DNA of 64,000 nt from Tepidisphaeraceae bacterium (GTDB lineage Bacteria > Planctomycetota > Phycisphaerae > Tepidisphaerales > Tepidisphaeraceae): the NCBI GenBank assembly GCA_035998445.1, contig DASYHQ010000041.1:62001-126000 (forward strand), in the 5' to 3' direction. Of this stretch, positions 17,875 to 26,586 are shown piece after piece. Below the pieces are notes generated by a model that was given only the letters and a program-made list of their open reading frames with translations, was not told the DNA's origin and ran no database searches. Each line of letters begins with the position of its first letter. The first letter of the stretch is position 1. Position numbers and translations under genes: made by a program.

Positions 17875-20800
17875 TTACTTCCCCTTCACCACGCACAGCG
17901 TCGTCCCCGGCATCACCATCTGTCCCGGCTTGCACGTGACGCGCAACACCACCCCGTCGCATGGCGAGACGACGGTCGTCTCCATCTTCATGGCTTCCAA
18001 GATCACTAACGTGTCGCCCGCCTTCACCTGCTGGCCTTCGCTGGCGACCACCTTCCACACGTTCGCAACCATGGGCGACTCGGCCGCCTCGGCGCCGGCC
18101 GGAATGTCGATCGCTTCGGCGACCGGGGCGGCGGTGGTGGAGGCCTCTGCCGACGCAGCGGCCTTGAACTCGCCGGCGGCTTCCCATCGCTGCCGCTCGG
18201 CGCCGAAAGCCGCCTGCTGCGTGGCACGGAAACCGGCGATGCTGTCGGCGTTGGCCTTGGTGAACGCGTGGTAATCGCGCAGGCGGAAGGTCGTTTCTTC
18301 CACCTTCAACTTGAACCGGCCCAGCACGAAGTCATCGCGAATCCTCAGCAGTTCATCTGCGGTCACCGGGTAAAACTTCACTTGGTCGAAGAATCTCAGC
18401 AGCCACGGTTTGCCACCGGTGAAGTCGGCGGTCTGCCGCCAGCGGTTGAACTGCTGCACGGTTCGACCGACGAACTGGTAGCCACCGGGGCCTTCCATGC
18501 CGTAGATGCAGAGGTACGCGCCACCGATGCCCACGCTGTTCTCGGCCGTCCACGTGCGGGCGGGGTTGTACTTCGTCGTCACCAACCGGTGCCGCGGGTC
18601 GACCGGTGTGGCCACCGGCGCCCCGAGGTAGACGTCGCCGAGCGCCAGTACGAGATAGCTGGCGTCGAAGACGATCTTGTAGACGTCGTCGATGCTGCTC
18701 AGGCCGTTTACCCGGCGGATGAACTCGAGGTTGCTGGGGCACCAAGGCGCATCCGGCCGAACCGACTGCATGTACTTCTCGATCGCCAGCCGTGTCGCGG
18801 GGTCGTCCCACGACAGCGGCAGATGCACGATGCGCGACGGCACCGCCATGTCCTCGATCGACGGCAGTTGTTCTTCGGCGGCCATCAGCGTGTCGAGCAG
18901 CGTTCGTTGCGGCAGCACGCGGCTGTCGAAGTGAACCTGCAGCGAGCGAATGCCGGGGACAAGGTCGATCACGCCGGCCTGCGGGTGGTCGGCGAACCAC
19001 TGCATGAGCGCGTGGACGCGGAAGCGCAAATCGAAGTCGAGCACCATCGGGCCGTACTCGACGAGGACGTTCTGATCGCCGTTGCGACGGTAGGTGACCA
19101 TGGGGCGGTCGGCGACGGGGTGCGCGGTGTGGAGGAGCGGACTTTGCGGCGGCTGCGTGGCATGGGTTTCTAACCCATGAGCTTGTGCCGAAGACACGGG
19201 TTGGAAACCCGTGCCACGTTGTGAAATCGCTGCGTCCTGCGCGCGTTCCATCTCGTTCGCCTGCGTGTCGCGCAGCGAGACGAACTTCACGCGATCGCCT
19301 GGCCGCAGTTGGCCCATCTTCCAGAGTTCCGCCTGCACGATGGTTACGGGGCAGACAAACCCACCGCAGCTTGGACCATCGGGGCCCAGGATGATCGGCA
19401 TGTCGCCGGTGAAGTCGACGGCGCCGATCGAATAGGCGGTGTCGTGGATGTTGGACGGGTGCAGGCCGGCGTCGCCACCGTCCGGCCGGGCCCACTGCGG
19501 CTTGGGGCCGATCAGGCGCACGCCGGTGCGGGCGCTGTTGTAGTGCACCTGCCAGGCCGTGGCGTAGAGCATCTCGATGTCGGCGGGCAGGAAGAAGTCG
19601 GGCGCGGCGTGCGGGCCGTCGAGAACGCCGATCTGCCAGTCGTTGGTCAGTGGCGGGATGAGGTCGGCGGCCAGGCCCTCATACAGCGGAGCGTCAAGTG
19701 TCGCTTCGTCCGGTTCCGCCAGGTGCAGCACGTCACCGGTGCGCAGCGTGCGCCCACCATGGCCACCGAAGAGGCCGAGCGTGAAGGTCGATCTGCTGCC
19801 GAGGTAGTCGGGCACGTCGATGCCGCCGCGCACGAGCAGATAGGTGCGGCAACCGGCGCCTTGGATCGCGCCTAACTTCAGCGTTGCGCCCGCGGGCACG
19901 TCGAACGCGCACCAGTAGGGCACGGATTGGCCATCCATCGTCGCGGTCATCGGCGCGCCGGCCAGGCAGATGGTCGACTTGCGGTTGAACTTCAGCGTAG
20001 GGCCGGTAATCGTCAGTTCCAGCCCGGCGACGCCCTCGGTGTTGCCGACTATGCGGTTGCCCAGGCGGAACGACAGGTGGTCCATCGGCCCGTTCGGTGG
20101 GATGCCAACGTCCCAGTAGCCCAGCCGGCCGGGGTAGTCCTGCACGGTGGAGAAATTGCCGGCCGCCAGCACGTCGATGCTGGGGTCGTAGTAGTTGAAG
20201 CCGGCCAGCGTCTTCGTGATCACCTTGCCGGCACGGAAGACGTCGGACGCGATGAAGTCGCGCAGGTAGAAGAGGTTCGTCTCGATCCCTTCCAGCCGCG
20301 TGCGCGACAGCGCTGCCGACATCTTCTCGATCGCGGTGTCGCGCGTGTCGGCGTGTACGATCAGCTTCGCCACCAGCGGGTCGTAGTGCGGCGAGACCTC
20401 GCTGCCCGTCTGAACCCAGGTGTCCACGCGCGCATCGGTTGGAAACGTGACTTCGGTTAGCAGGCCAGCAGACGGCTGAAAATTCTTGGCCGGGTCCTCG
20501 GCGTACAGGCGCACCTCGATCGAGTGGCCACGGCTCGTCGACTGAAGCGAGTGAAGCGGCGGCAGGTCGCCTGCGGCCAGGCGCACCATCCATCCGACGA
20601 GGTCGACGTTATGCACCGCCTCGGTCACGGGGTGTTCAACCTGAAGGCGCGTGTTCACCTCCAGGAAGTAGAACTGCTGCGTGATCGCGTCCAGCACGAA
20701 TTCCACCGTGCCCGCAGATCGGTAAGCGACCGCCTTGGCCAGTCGAACGGCGGTCTCCTGAAGCTCACGGCGCGTGCTCTCACTGAGGTGCGGGGCGGGC

Positions 20801-21522
20801 GTCTCCTCGATCACCTTCTGGTTGCGGCGCTGGGCGGAGCAATCGCGCTCGCCGAGCGCGATCACGTCGCCTCGGCCGTCGCCGAAGATCTGCACTTCGA
20901 CATGGCGGGCTTGGGCGATGAACTTTTCCAGGTACATGCCCGCCTGGCCGAAGTGCGACTCGCTTAACCTGCGCACGCTTTCAAACGCCTGGCCGAGCTG
21001 GGCGGCGTCGCTACAGACGCGCATGCCGATGCCGCCACCACCGGCGGTGCTTTTCAGGATCACCGGATAGCCGATTCGCTCCGCGGCGGCCGCGGCGGTG
21101 TCGACGTCGCTTAGCAGATCGGTACCCGGCAACAGCGAGACGTTGTTGGACTTGGCCAATTCGCGGGCCGTGTGCTTCAGGCCAAAGGCGCGCATGTTGT
21201 CGCCCGTGGGCCCGATGAACACGATGCCGGCTGCGGCGCAGGCGTCGGCAAAGCCGGCGTTCTCGCTCAGTAGGCCGTAGCCGGGGTGAATCGCTTCTGC
21301 CCCCGTATCTAGCGCGGCCTGGATGATGCGCTCGGCCTTCAGGTAGCTCTGATCGACCGCCGCGGGACCGATCAGCACGGCCTCGTCGGCTAGATCAACA
21401 TGCTGCGACGCGTGATCCGCCTCGGAGTAGACGGCCACCGACTTCACGCCCAGCCGCTTCAGCGTGCGGATGATCCGGCAGGCGATTTCCCCGCGATTGG
21501 CGATGAGGACTTTCTTGAACAT
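17875..21522 (-). CDS. Biotin-dependent urea/guanidine carboxylase
   Basis: A 1215-residue single-chain carboxylase. Residues 1-450 are biotin carboxylase ([21 protein letters not shown]-grasp loop [11 protein letters not shown]). About 465-765 is the AHS2/KipA-like half of the carboxyltransferase ([20 protein letters not shown]). About 800-1020 is the AHS1/KipI-like half. The C-terminus is the biotin carrier domain ([13 protein letters not shown]; Lys in MKM is biotinylated). This architecture is shared by urea carboxylase and guanidine carboxylase. The flanking DUF1989 pair favours guanidine. Codons 769-789, between the two carboxyltransferase halves, are an in-frame 63-base palindromic repeat. 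The start is the ATG at 21520-21522; the upstream extension is repeat sequence. Confidence 0.93.
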   Translation of the reverse strand: MFKKVLIANRGEIACRIIRTLKRLGVKSVAVYSEADHASQHVDLADEAVLIGPAAVDQSYLKAERIIQAALDTGAEAIHPGYGLLSENAGFADACAAAGIVFIGPTGDNMRAFGLKHTARELAKSNNVSLLPGTDLLSDVDTAAAAAERIGYPVILKSTAGGGGIGMRVCSDAAQLGQAFESVRRLSESHFGQAGMYLEKFIAQARHVEVQIFGDGRGDVIALGERDCSAQRRNQKVIEETPAPHLSESTRRELQETAVRLAKAVAYRSAGTVEFVLDAITQQFYFLEVNTRLQVEHPVTEAVHNVDLVGWMVRLAAGDLPPLHSLQSTSRGHSIEVRLYAEDPAKNFQPSAGLLTEVTFPTDARVDTWVQTGSEVSPHYDPLVAKLIVHADTRDTAIEKMSAALSRTRLEGIETNLFYLRDFIASDVFRAGKVITKTLAGFNYYDPSIDVLAAGNFSTVQDYPGRLGYWDVGIPPNGPMDHLSFRLGNRIVGNTEGVAGLELTITGPTLKFNRKSTICLAGAPMTATMDGQSVPYWCAFDVPAGATLKLGAIQGAGCRTYLLVRGGIDVPDYLGSRSTFTLGLFGGHGGRTLRTGDVLHLAEPDEATLDAPLYEGLAADLIPPLTNDWQIGVLDGPHAAPDFFLPADIEMLYATAWQVHYNSARTGVRLIGPKPQWARPDGGDAGLHPSNIHDTAYSIGAVDFTGDMPIILGPDGPSCGGFVCPVTIVQAELWKMGQLRPGDRVKFVSLRDTQANEMERAQDAAISQRGTGFQPVSSAQAHGLETHATQPPQSPLLHTAHPVADRPMVTYRRNGDQNVLVEYGPMVLDFDLRFRVHALMQWFADHPQAGVIDLVPGIRSLQVHFDSRVLPQRTLLDTLMAAEEQLPSIEDMAVPSRIVHLPLSWDDPATRLAIEKYMQSVRPDAPWCPSNLEFIRRVNGLSSIDDVYKIVFDASYLVLALGDVYLGAPVATPVDPRHRLVTTKYNPARTWTAENSVGIGGAYLCIYGMEGPGGYQFVGRTVQQFNRWRQTADFTGGKPWLLRFFDQVKFYPVTADELLRIRDDFVLGRFKLKVEETTFRLRDYHAFTKANADSIAGFRATQQAAFGAERQRWEAAGEFKAAASAEASTTAAPVAEAIDIPAGAEAAESPMVANVWKVVASEGQQVKAGDTLVILEAMKMETTVVSPCDGVVLRVTCKPGQMVMPGTTLCVVKGK
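19156..19218. repeat. In-frame palindromic element inside the carboxylase gene
   Basis: CGTGGCATGGGTTTCTAACC ... CGGGTTGGAAACCCGTGCCA + CG. It is 63 bases (21 codons), with inverted ends and palindromic arms. On the coding strand it reads [20 protein letters not shown], a sequence out of character with the surrounding enzyme. It lies in the linker between the AHS2 and AHS1 halves. Confidence 0.85.
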
Positions 21523-21548
21523 ATGTTGATCCGAACGCGGCGCCTTCT

Positions 21549-21671
21549 CCGGTCCCTCTCCCATGTACGCATCGGAGAGGCTAGGTGAGAGTGATTTGTG
21601 CTTTGGAGAGCCGTCAGCACTTCGAAATCACCCTCACCTAGCCTCTCCCGGAGTACCGGGAGAGGGACCGG
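21549..21671. repeat. Family A palindromic element, copy A5 (overlaps a gene end)
   Basis: TCCGGTCCCTCTCCCATGTA ... GGAGTACCGGGAGAGGGACC; core contains GTCAGCACTTCGAAAT. Its upstream-facing arm contains the last codons and stop of the neighbouring DUF1989 gene. Confidence 0.88.
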
Positions 21672-22317
21672 AGAACGCTTCTCCATCTCCCGCAATCACC
21701 ACCCGCACCGCCGTCGGGTTGAACGCGTTGCACGGGTTGTTGATCTGCGGGCAGTTGCTGATGACCACCAGTACGTCCTTGGCCGCCACTAGGTCGACGT
21801 ACTTGCCGGGCGCGCTGATGCCGTCGACGATGCCGAGGCTGCCGTCGGGCTCGACGGGCACGTTCATGAACCAGTTGATATTGCTGGTCATGTCGCGCTT
21901 GCCCAGGTCGTGCCACGCCGCGGCGTTCAGGAAGTTGTCGACGCAGGCGTGCTGGTGTTTCGTGTGGTGGCCGTAGCGCAGCGTGTTCGATTCCGGCGAG
22001 CAGGCGCCGCCGATCGTGTCGTGGTACTGGACGTTCGTGCCGGCGATCGTCATCAGCAGGTCGCCGTCGTTGCTGAGCAGTTGCGTGCCGGTGACGAGGA
22101 AAATATTGCGTTGGGTCGCCATGGTGTCCGGGGCGCTGTAGCGCTCGTCGTGATCGGCGGCGTTATAGATCAGGCAATCGACGGCTTGGTTGCCCTCGAC
22201 ATCGATGAGGCGCAGTGTCTGGCCCGCCTTCACCACGTGCGCCCACGGTGCGCGGGCGGGGATGATCTGGTCGTAGACGATGGTGCCATTAAGCGGCTGC
22301 GATTCGATTGCGATCAT
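21634..22317 (-). CDS. DUF1989 protein, probable carboxyguanidine deiminase subunit (UAAP2-like)
   Basis: A 227-residue protein of the family long annotated as urea amidolyase-associated or aminomethyltransferase-like. Paired DUF1989 proteins next to such carboxylases are known as carboxyguanidine deiminase, which converts carboxyguanidine to allophanate and ammonium. Visible family blocks: AGQTLRLIDVEGNQAVDCLI, NIFLVTGTQLLSNDGDLLMT, HDTIGGACSPE and GKRDMTSNINWFMNVPVEPD. The last twelve residues (SGPSPGTPGEAR) and the stop lie inside a family A repeat, so the repeat has replaced the native 3' end. It is followed 112 bases later by the carboxylase gene on the same strand. Confidence 0.9.
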   Translation of the reverse strand: MIAIESQPLNGTIVYDQIIPARAPWAHVVKAGQTLRLIDVEGNQAVDCLIYNAADHDERYSAPDTMATQRNIFLVTGTQLLSNDGDLLMTIAGTNVQYHDTIGGACSPESNTLRYGHHTKHQHACVDNFLNAAAWHDLGKRDMTSNINWFMNVPVEPDGSLGIVDGISAPGKYVDLVAAKDVLVVISNCPQINNPCNAFNPTAVRVVIAGDGEAFSGPSPGTPGEAR

Positions 22318-22327
22318 CGGGTCCTTT

Positions 22328-22448
22328 CCGGTTCCTCTCCCGGTATTCCGGGAGAGGCTAGGTGGGGGTGCTTTCGAACTGCTGACGGTTCTGGTAACTC
22401 GAAATCACCCTTACCCTAACCCTCTCCCGGAGTACCGGGAGAGGGGAT
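22328..22448. repeat. Family A palindromic element, copy A6
   Basis: CCGGTTCCTCTCCCGGTATT ... GGAGTACCGGGAGAGGGGAT; core CTTTCGAACTGCTGACGG is nearly identical to that of copy A7. It fills the gap between the two DUF1989 genes. Confidence 0.88.
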
Positions 22449-22451
22449 CAG

Positions 22452-23282
22452 TCACATCAGGAAATAGTCGTCCACGTTCAGGAACGCCCGCTGCGCTTCG
22501 GGGGAAGCGTTGCGGATCGGGTCATCGGCGCCCGCCGGTTCACTACGGTAGGCAGTGATGCGCAGCGGCGTGCAGGTGTATTGCGGGCGCGGGTCGAGCA
22601 CATGGGGGGTGTTGGCGAACACCACCAGCACGTTCATGTCGGCCCGCAGTTCGACGACGTCGCCGGGCTTGGATGACTTTTCGTTGAACGTCATCGCGCC
22701 GGATTTCTCGATGCGCACGTTCTTGAAGAAGTTCACGTTCGGCATCACGTCGCGCTTGCCCAGTCCGTGCTTGGCCAGCGCGATCAGGAACCGCTCGCGG
22801 GCGTTGGGGTGGGGCGTGTAGTTAGCGCCGGTGCCGTACTTGGCGGCGTTCGTCTTGGGGTTGCTGGCACCGCAGAACGTGTCGTGTTGGCCGCAGGTGT
22901 CATGCAGGATGCTCATCAGCGAACGGCCCATGTCGCTCAGCAGCAGCTTGCCTTGGCCCAGGTAGCCGTTCCACTGCACCTTGATCGTGTCGGCGACATT
23001 CAGACGCTCGAGCGGGCGGTCGGCGTTGTAGATTAGGAAGTTGCAGCAGGCATCGCCGCCGACGTTCGTCAACCGCAGCCGCGATCCGCGTTTCAGCACG
23101 CGCGATGCGTAACCCCCGCCGGCGATCGTCTCTTCCCACAGCACGTCCTGCGGCCGCAAGCCGGGCGGCAGGTCTGTCGCGTTCGACGCGGGCAAGATCG
23201 GCATGTCGTCGGTGACGGTGCCCGCCTGCGCCCGGGCATGCTCGCGGGCCTTCAGCGGTGTTGCGGTGGACGATTCGGGCAC
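22452..23282 (-). CDS. DUF1989 protein, probable carboxyguanidine deiminase subunit (UAAP1-like)
   Basis: A 276-residue DUF1989 member, longer at the N-terminus than its partner. Family blocks: EETIAGGGYASRVLKRGSRL, NVGGDACCNFLIYNADRP, LSDMGRSLMSILHDTCGQHD, and GKRDVMPNVNFFKNVRIEKS. Cysteines and histidines in the DTCGQHDTFCG block are candidates for a metal or catalytic site. Together with the 21634-22317 protein it makes the two-subunit arrangement known for carboxyguanidine deiminase. Which one is the A and which the B subunit cannot be decided by eye. The start at MPESSTATPL is provisional; the first 40 residues are low complexity. Expected to be in one transcript with the regulator gene 37 bases upstream. 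Confidence 0.9.
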   Translation of the reverse strand: MPESSTATPLKAREHARAQAGTVTDDMPILPASNATDLPPGLRPQDVLWEETIAGGGYASRVLKRGSRLRLTNVGGDACCNFLIYNADRPLERLNVADTIKVQWNGYLGQGKLLLSDMGRSLMSILHDTCGQHDTFCGASNPKTNAAKYGTGANYTPHPNARERFLIALAKHGLGKRDVMPNVNFFKNVRIEKSGAMTFNEKSSKPGDVVELRADMNVLVVFANTPHVLDPRPQYTCTPLRITAYRSEPAGADDPIRNASPEAQRAFLNVDDYFLM

Positions 23283-23319
23283 GGCTGTCTCTCCTGATCA
23301 ATCGGTTTCGCCATTTCAT

Positions 23320-23763
23320 CTACTCGTGCAACGGCGGCACGAGCGTGCGCGTCATCGACATGCGCACCTGCTCGACGCCCTTCAATGCCCGCGTCTCGTC
23401 GGCCAGGCGGCTGAGGCGGTGGCCGGGGCCTTGCACCAGCAGGACTTCCAGGCTGTGTTCCCGTTCGAGGAAGACGTGCTGGGAGCTGATGATCTCTTTG
23501 ATGTATCGCCGTTGGATTTGCGCCATGCGCTGGCGCAGGGTGCCGCGGCGCTGGGCGTTGTAGACGAGCGTCATCGTACCGGCGACGACGCGTTCGGGGT
23601 CGGCCGCCAGTTCATCCTCCACCAGCGCGCCGCGGATCAGCTCGGCCAATATCTGCGACCGGCTAGGCAACCGCCGGCGCGTGACGAGCGAATCGAGCTG
23701 TTCCAGCAGCTCGCCGGGCAGCGAGATGCTGAAGCGGGAGATGGGGGCAGAGGTTGCGGACAC
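23320..23763 (-). CDS. NikR-like ribbon-helix-helix regulator lacking most nickel ligands
   Basis: An N-terminal ribbon-helix-helix domain (ISRFSISLPGELLEQLDSLV ... RSQILAELIRGAL) is followed by an ACT-like NikR C-terminal domain (GTMTLVYNAQR, VFLEREHSLEVLLVQGPGHR). Aligned by eye with E. coli NikR, ligand His76 becomes Arg, His87 is kept, His89 becomes Phe and Cys95 becomes Ser. Nickel sensing as in NikR is therefore unlikely; a different ligand is inferred. The frame is open to a TTG at 23820, but a TTGACC-N17-TACATT promoter covers that region. The start is more likely the GTG at 23763 (147 residues). A GTGTTA-N16-TAACAC site overlaps this promoter. It is the first gene before the DUF1989 and carboxylase genes. 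Confidence 0.87.
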   Translation of the reverse strand: MSATSAPISRFSISLPGELLEQLDSLVTRRRLPSRSQILAELIRGALVEDELAADPERVVAGTMTLVYNAQRRGTLRQRMAQIQRRYIKEIISSQHVFLEREHSLEVLLVQGPGHRLSRLADETRALKGVEQVRMSMTRTLVPPLHE

Positions 23764-23783
23764 GGGTGACGCCTTTGTCGGTG

Positions 23784-23811
23784 GTGTTAACAATGTAGGA
23801 TTCGGTAACAC
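23784..23811. promoter_or_regulatory. NikR-type operator candidate, site 1
   Basis: GTGTTA (23784-23789)-N16-TAACAC (23806-23811). The half-sites are exact reverse complements. The 6-16-6 layout is that of the E. coli NikR operator GTATGA-N16-TCATAC. The site overlaps both the spacer and the -10 of the regulator's own promoter, which fits autorepression. Confidence 0.65.
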
Positions 23812-23820
23812 TGGGGTCAA
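23792..23820 (-). promoter_or_regulatory. Sigma70-like promoter of the NikR-like gene
   Basis: On the reverse strand TTGACC (23820-23815), a 17-base spacer and TACATT (23797-23792). It would place the transcript start near 23785 and so excludes the upstream TTG as the start codon. Confidence 0.65.
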
Positions 23821-23836
23821 GGAGATTTTCTGTCGT

Positions 23837-23920
23837 CATTCGTAGGGGCAGGCCTCCGTGCCTGCCCTCTTCCTTTCCCAGGACGACGAGGGCAGGCACG
23901 GAGGCCTGCCCCTACGAATG
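23837..23920. repeat. Perfect 33-bp inverted repeat after the glutamine synthetase gene
   Basis: CATTCGTAGGGGCAGGCCTC ... GAGGCCTGCCCCTACGAATG with an 18-base core. The arms begin four bases downstream of the glutamine synthetase stop. It would form a very stable hairpin and probably ends or limits transcription before the NikR-like gene. Confidence 0.8.
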
Positions 23921-23924
23921 ATTC

Positions 23925-25328
23925 TCAAACGTACGTCAGCATCTCCTCCCGCTCGTCATCGCTTACGCGGTAGAACCCCCGCGACCATTCCTTGTGTTTT
24001 TGCTCGGCGTAGATCTGTTGGAACGATTCGCCGAACGTCTCGGTGACGAGCGGGTCTTCCTCGAACGCGCGAACGGCGTCCAGCAGCGTCGCGGGCAACC
24101 GCTTCACGCGACGCTTGTCGGCGGCGGTCTTGGATAGCGTGTAGAGGTTGTCGTTCAGCGGCTCGCCAGGGTCCAGATTCTCGCGAATGCCTTCCAAGCC
24201 CGCGGCGAGGCTCAGCGCGGCGGCGAGGTAGGGGTTGACGCTCATGTCGACGGCGCGGTTCTCCACGCATGGCCGGCTCATCGGCAGGCGCAGCATCGCG
24301 CTGCGGTTGTTCTTGCCGTAGCAGCGCAGCACGGGGGCCCAGCTCATTTCGGGCAAATCGCCTTGGGCGATCAGTCCCTTGTAGCTGTTGTACGTGGGGC
24401 AGCAGACGGCCGTCAGCGCCGGGGCGTGCTTAAGCAGGCCGGCGACGAAGGCCAGTGCCACACGCGAGCAATTCAGTCCGTATTTCTCGGCTAGCGGGTC
24501 GGCCTTGTCGCCCGCTGAGAACACGTTGTTGCTGGTCGCCACGTCGGCCAGGCTCATGTTGAAGTGCGCGCCGCTGCGGTAGTCGTTGGCGAAGGGTTTG
24601 GGCATGAACGTCGCGATCGCGCCAACCGAGGCGGCCACCTCCTTGGCCATCAGGCGCAGGAAGATCAACCGGTCGGACATCGTCATCGCGTCGGCATAAT
24701 GGAAGTCGAACTCGAACTGCCCACGGCCACATTCTTGGTCGAAGCTGTGGACGCCCCAGCCGAGTTGTTCAATGTAGCGGCACATGGGGTCGAGAAACGG
24801 CATGCTCATCAGTGTCTGCCGTACGTCGTAGCACGCGTTCGGCTGTTTGAAGAGCACCGGCGCCAACGGCACGTACTTGCCCTGCTCGTCCTTCCGCAGC
24901 ACGTAAAACTCGGGCTCGATGCCGAGATTGAGCGTGTAGCCCATGGCCCTGGCCTGCTTCAGCACGTTGCCGAGGATGACGCGCGCCGCGCCGCCGTAGG
25001 GCTTGCCGTGGTGAACGAGGTCGGCGCTGAACCAGGCGTAGCGGGTGTCCCACGGGCAGATCGTGCAGGTGTCGAGGTCCGGAACCGTCTGGCATTCGTC
25101 TTCCTGCGGGCCGACGAGGCCCATGCCTTCACTGGCGCCCACGGTGTACAACTCGCCGCCCTCGCACATCTCTTCGAACCTGGCCAGCGGGACGACCTTG
25201 GCTTTCGGAATGCCGTGGACGTCGACGTAGGCGGCGAAGCAGTATTGCACGCCCTTGGCATGCAGGTCGCGTTTCATCTGGGCGACGCGGGAAGGTTCGG
25301 TGTGGGTCATCAGCTCGTCACGGTCCAT
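23925..25328 (-). CDS. Glutamine synthetase family protein (GlnT-like)
   Basis: A 467-residue member of the glutamine synthetase superfamily. The catalytic domain shows GIEPEFYVL, FDQECGRGQFEFDF (metal-binding Glu residues), FMPKPFANDYRSGAHFNMSL (the Met-Pro-Lys-Pro block before the conserved His), and NNRSAMLRLP with ENRAVDMSVNPYLAAALSLA (glutamate and ATP contacts). It is closer to GlnT/type III-like or gamma-glutamylamide synthetases than to GlnA; the adenylylation Tyr region is not evident. In this cluster it would trap the ammonium released by deimination and allophanate hydrolysis, or glutamylate a related amine. The start MDRDELMTH at 25328 has an AGGA ribosome-binding site. It is separated from the downstream regulator gene by a large hairpin. 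Confidence 0.88.
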   Translation of the reverse strand: MDRDELMTHTEPSRVAQMKRDLHAKGVQYCFAAYVDVHGIPKAKVVPLARFEEMCEGGELYTVGASEGMGLVGPQEDECQTVPDLDTCTICPWDTRYAWFSADLVHHGKPYGGAARVILGNVLKQARAMGYTLNLGIEPEFYVLRKDEQGKYVPLAPVLFKQPNACYDVRQTLMSMPFLDPMCRYIEQLGWGVHSFDQECGRGQFEFDFHYADAMTMSDRLIFLRLMAKEVAASVGAIATFMPKPFANDYRSGAHFNMSLADVATSNNVFSAGDKADPLAEKYGLNCSRVALAFVAGLLKHAPALTAVCCPTYNSYKGLIAQGDLPEMSWAPVLRCYGKNNRSAMLRLPMSRPCVENRAVDMSVNPYLAAALSLAAGLEGIRENLDPGEPLNDNLYTLSKTAADKRRVKRLPATLLDAVRAFEEDPLVTETFGESFQQIYAEQKHKEWSRGFYRVSDDEREEMLTYV

Positions 25329-25392
25329 GGGAACATCCTGTTGCTGAGCGTTTGCAAGTTTCGATCGTCGTCCCAAGCGGGTGGTTTGAGAT

Positions 25393-25517
25393 CCGGTCCC
25401 TCTCCCATGTACTCATGGGAGAGGCTAGGTGAGGGTGACTTCGAACTGCTGACGATCCTCGTAAGAACAGAAGGCACCCTCACCTGGCCTCTCCCGGAAT
25501 ACCGGGAGAGGGACCGG
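25393..25517. repeat. Family A palindromic element, copy A7
   Basis: ATCCGGTCCCTCTCCCATGT ... GGAATACCGGGAGAGGGACC with core ACTTCGAACTGCTGACGATC. Lies between the creatininase and glutamine synthetase genes. Confidence 0.88.
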
Positions 25518-25527
25518 AGCGACCTGG

Positions 25528-26334
25528 TCATCGCGACCACGACAGTGGTGCCGTTTCAGTGCGCGCCGCGTCAACGAGCGCTGCGAGCGCATCGCCCACT
25601 TCGAGGAACAATCGTTTTCCATCCTCGCTCGTCGCGAGGCTCGGTTTGCCGGTCAAGCCGTTCGTACTGGTCTGCGGCACGACGTACGTAAAGATCTTGC
25701 CCGCGGTGCGGTCGGGGTCGTCTTCGATGCGGTCCTGCCGCACGCTGCCGGGCGACAGGAACATCATCAAGGCGGTCTCGGCGCGGTTGGCGTGGAAGTC
25801 GGCGGCGTCGTCGCTGAACTGGTTCCACACCGCCGGCGTGATCTCGAACGTGTTCCGCAGGCCCAAACTGAAGCGCCCGGCGTGCTCGAAGCGGATGCGG
25901 TCAATAGCACAGCGGACGGCGGACGTGTTGCCCCAGTGGCTGTTGACGATCAGCAGCCGTTCGAAGCCCGTGCGGATCAAGAAGTCGGCAATCTCGCGGA
26001 CGGTTAACATCAGCGTTTCGGGCATGAGCGAGAGCGTGCCGGGCCAACGGTCGGTGTGACCCAGCGAGCAGCCGTAGGTGATCGTCGGCAGCACCGGTAC
26101 ACCCGTCTTGGCCGACGCGTACATGCAGAACGCGCCGGCGAACACTGAATCGACGTTCAACGGCAAGTGCGGCCCGTGCTGCTCGGTGGCGCCGATCGGC
26201 AAGATAGCCATCCGCCCTCCGGCGTCGCGGTGCTGTTCCACCTCAGGCCAGCTCATTTCGTCCCACATGATCGCCGGGGCGCCCGCGAGCGATTCGACAA
26301 GCGATCGGATGTCATGGGGTGTTACGCGCTGCAA
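25528..26334 (-). CDS. Creatininase-family amidohydrolase
   Basis: A 268-residue protein of the creatininase/FAPy-deformylase/amide hydrolase superfamily. Metal-ligand motifs: Glu and His in GATEQHGPHLPLNVD, TDRWPGTLSL, NSHWGNTSA and FHANRAETALM. The reaction could be hydrolysis of creatinine or of another guanidino or formamide compound; the family is too diverse to say more. Being in a guanidine/urea cluster, it may release a substrate for the pathway. The annotated start is a TTG at 26334, which lies inside an operator-like site. The in-frame ATG of MWDEMSWPEVEQH, 22 codons later, is a realistic alternative. It is the first gene of the leftward unit. Confidence 0.88.
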   Translation of the reverse strand: MQRVTPHDIRSLVESLAGAPAIMWDEMSWPEVEQHRDAGGRMAILPIGATEQHGPHLPLNVDSVFAGAFCMYASAKTGVPVLPTITYGCSLGHTDRWPGTLSLMPETLMLTVREIADFLIRTGFERLLIVNSHWGNTSAVRCAIDRIRFEHAGRFSLGLRNTFEITPAVWNQFSDDAADFHANRAETALMMFLSPGSVRQDRIEDDPDRTAGKIFTYVVPQTSTNGLTGKPSLATSEDGKRLFLEVGDALAALVDAARTETAPLSWSR

Positions 26335-26346
26335 AGTTCCTCACAC
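26319..26346. promoter_or_regulatory. NikR-type operator candidate, site 2
   Basis: GTGTTA (26319-26324)-N16-TCACAC (26341-26346), at the 5' end of the creatininase gene. Same geometry and nearly the same half-sites as site 1. Confidence 0.6.
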
Positions 26347-26458
26347 TTTCGAGACGAGTCGCCTTCAGCAAGGATCGTGCCGCTGCCGCGCGAGCGGCGT
26401 TGGTGAGGCCGTGGTGCGGGTTGAGCGTTATTGAGGGGCGATGGGGTTCATCCTTAAC

Positions 26459-26478
26459 CGCTGCGCGATCGCGCAGCG
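26459..26478. promoter_or_regulatory. 20-bp perfect palindrome in the divergent region
   Basis: CGCTGCGCGATCGCGCAGCG lies between sites 2 and 3. It could be a second operator or a simple GC-rich cruciform. The 413-base gap 26335-26747 contains this and the two operator-like sites. No guanidine-I (ykkC) riboswitch motifs were seen in it. Confidence 0.4.
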
Positions 26479-26586
26479 GCGCGTTGTCTGCACAACGAAT
26501 GCGCGCAATCGCGGCGCGAGCTGGAGAATGGAGACAAACCCTCAAGCGCGGCTGACGACTTAGAAACGCCGATTTTGACGCTCTCG

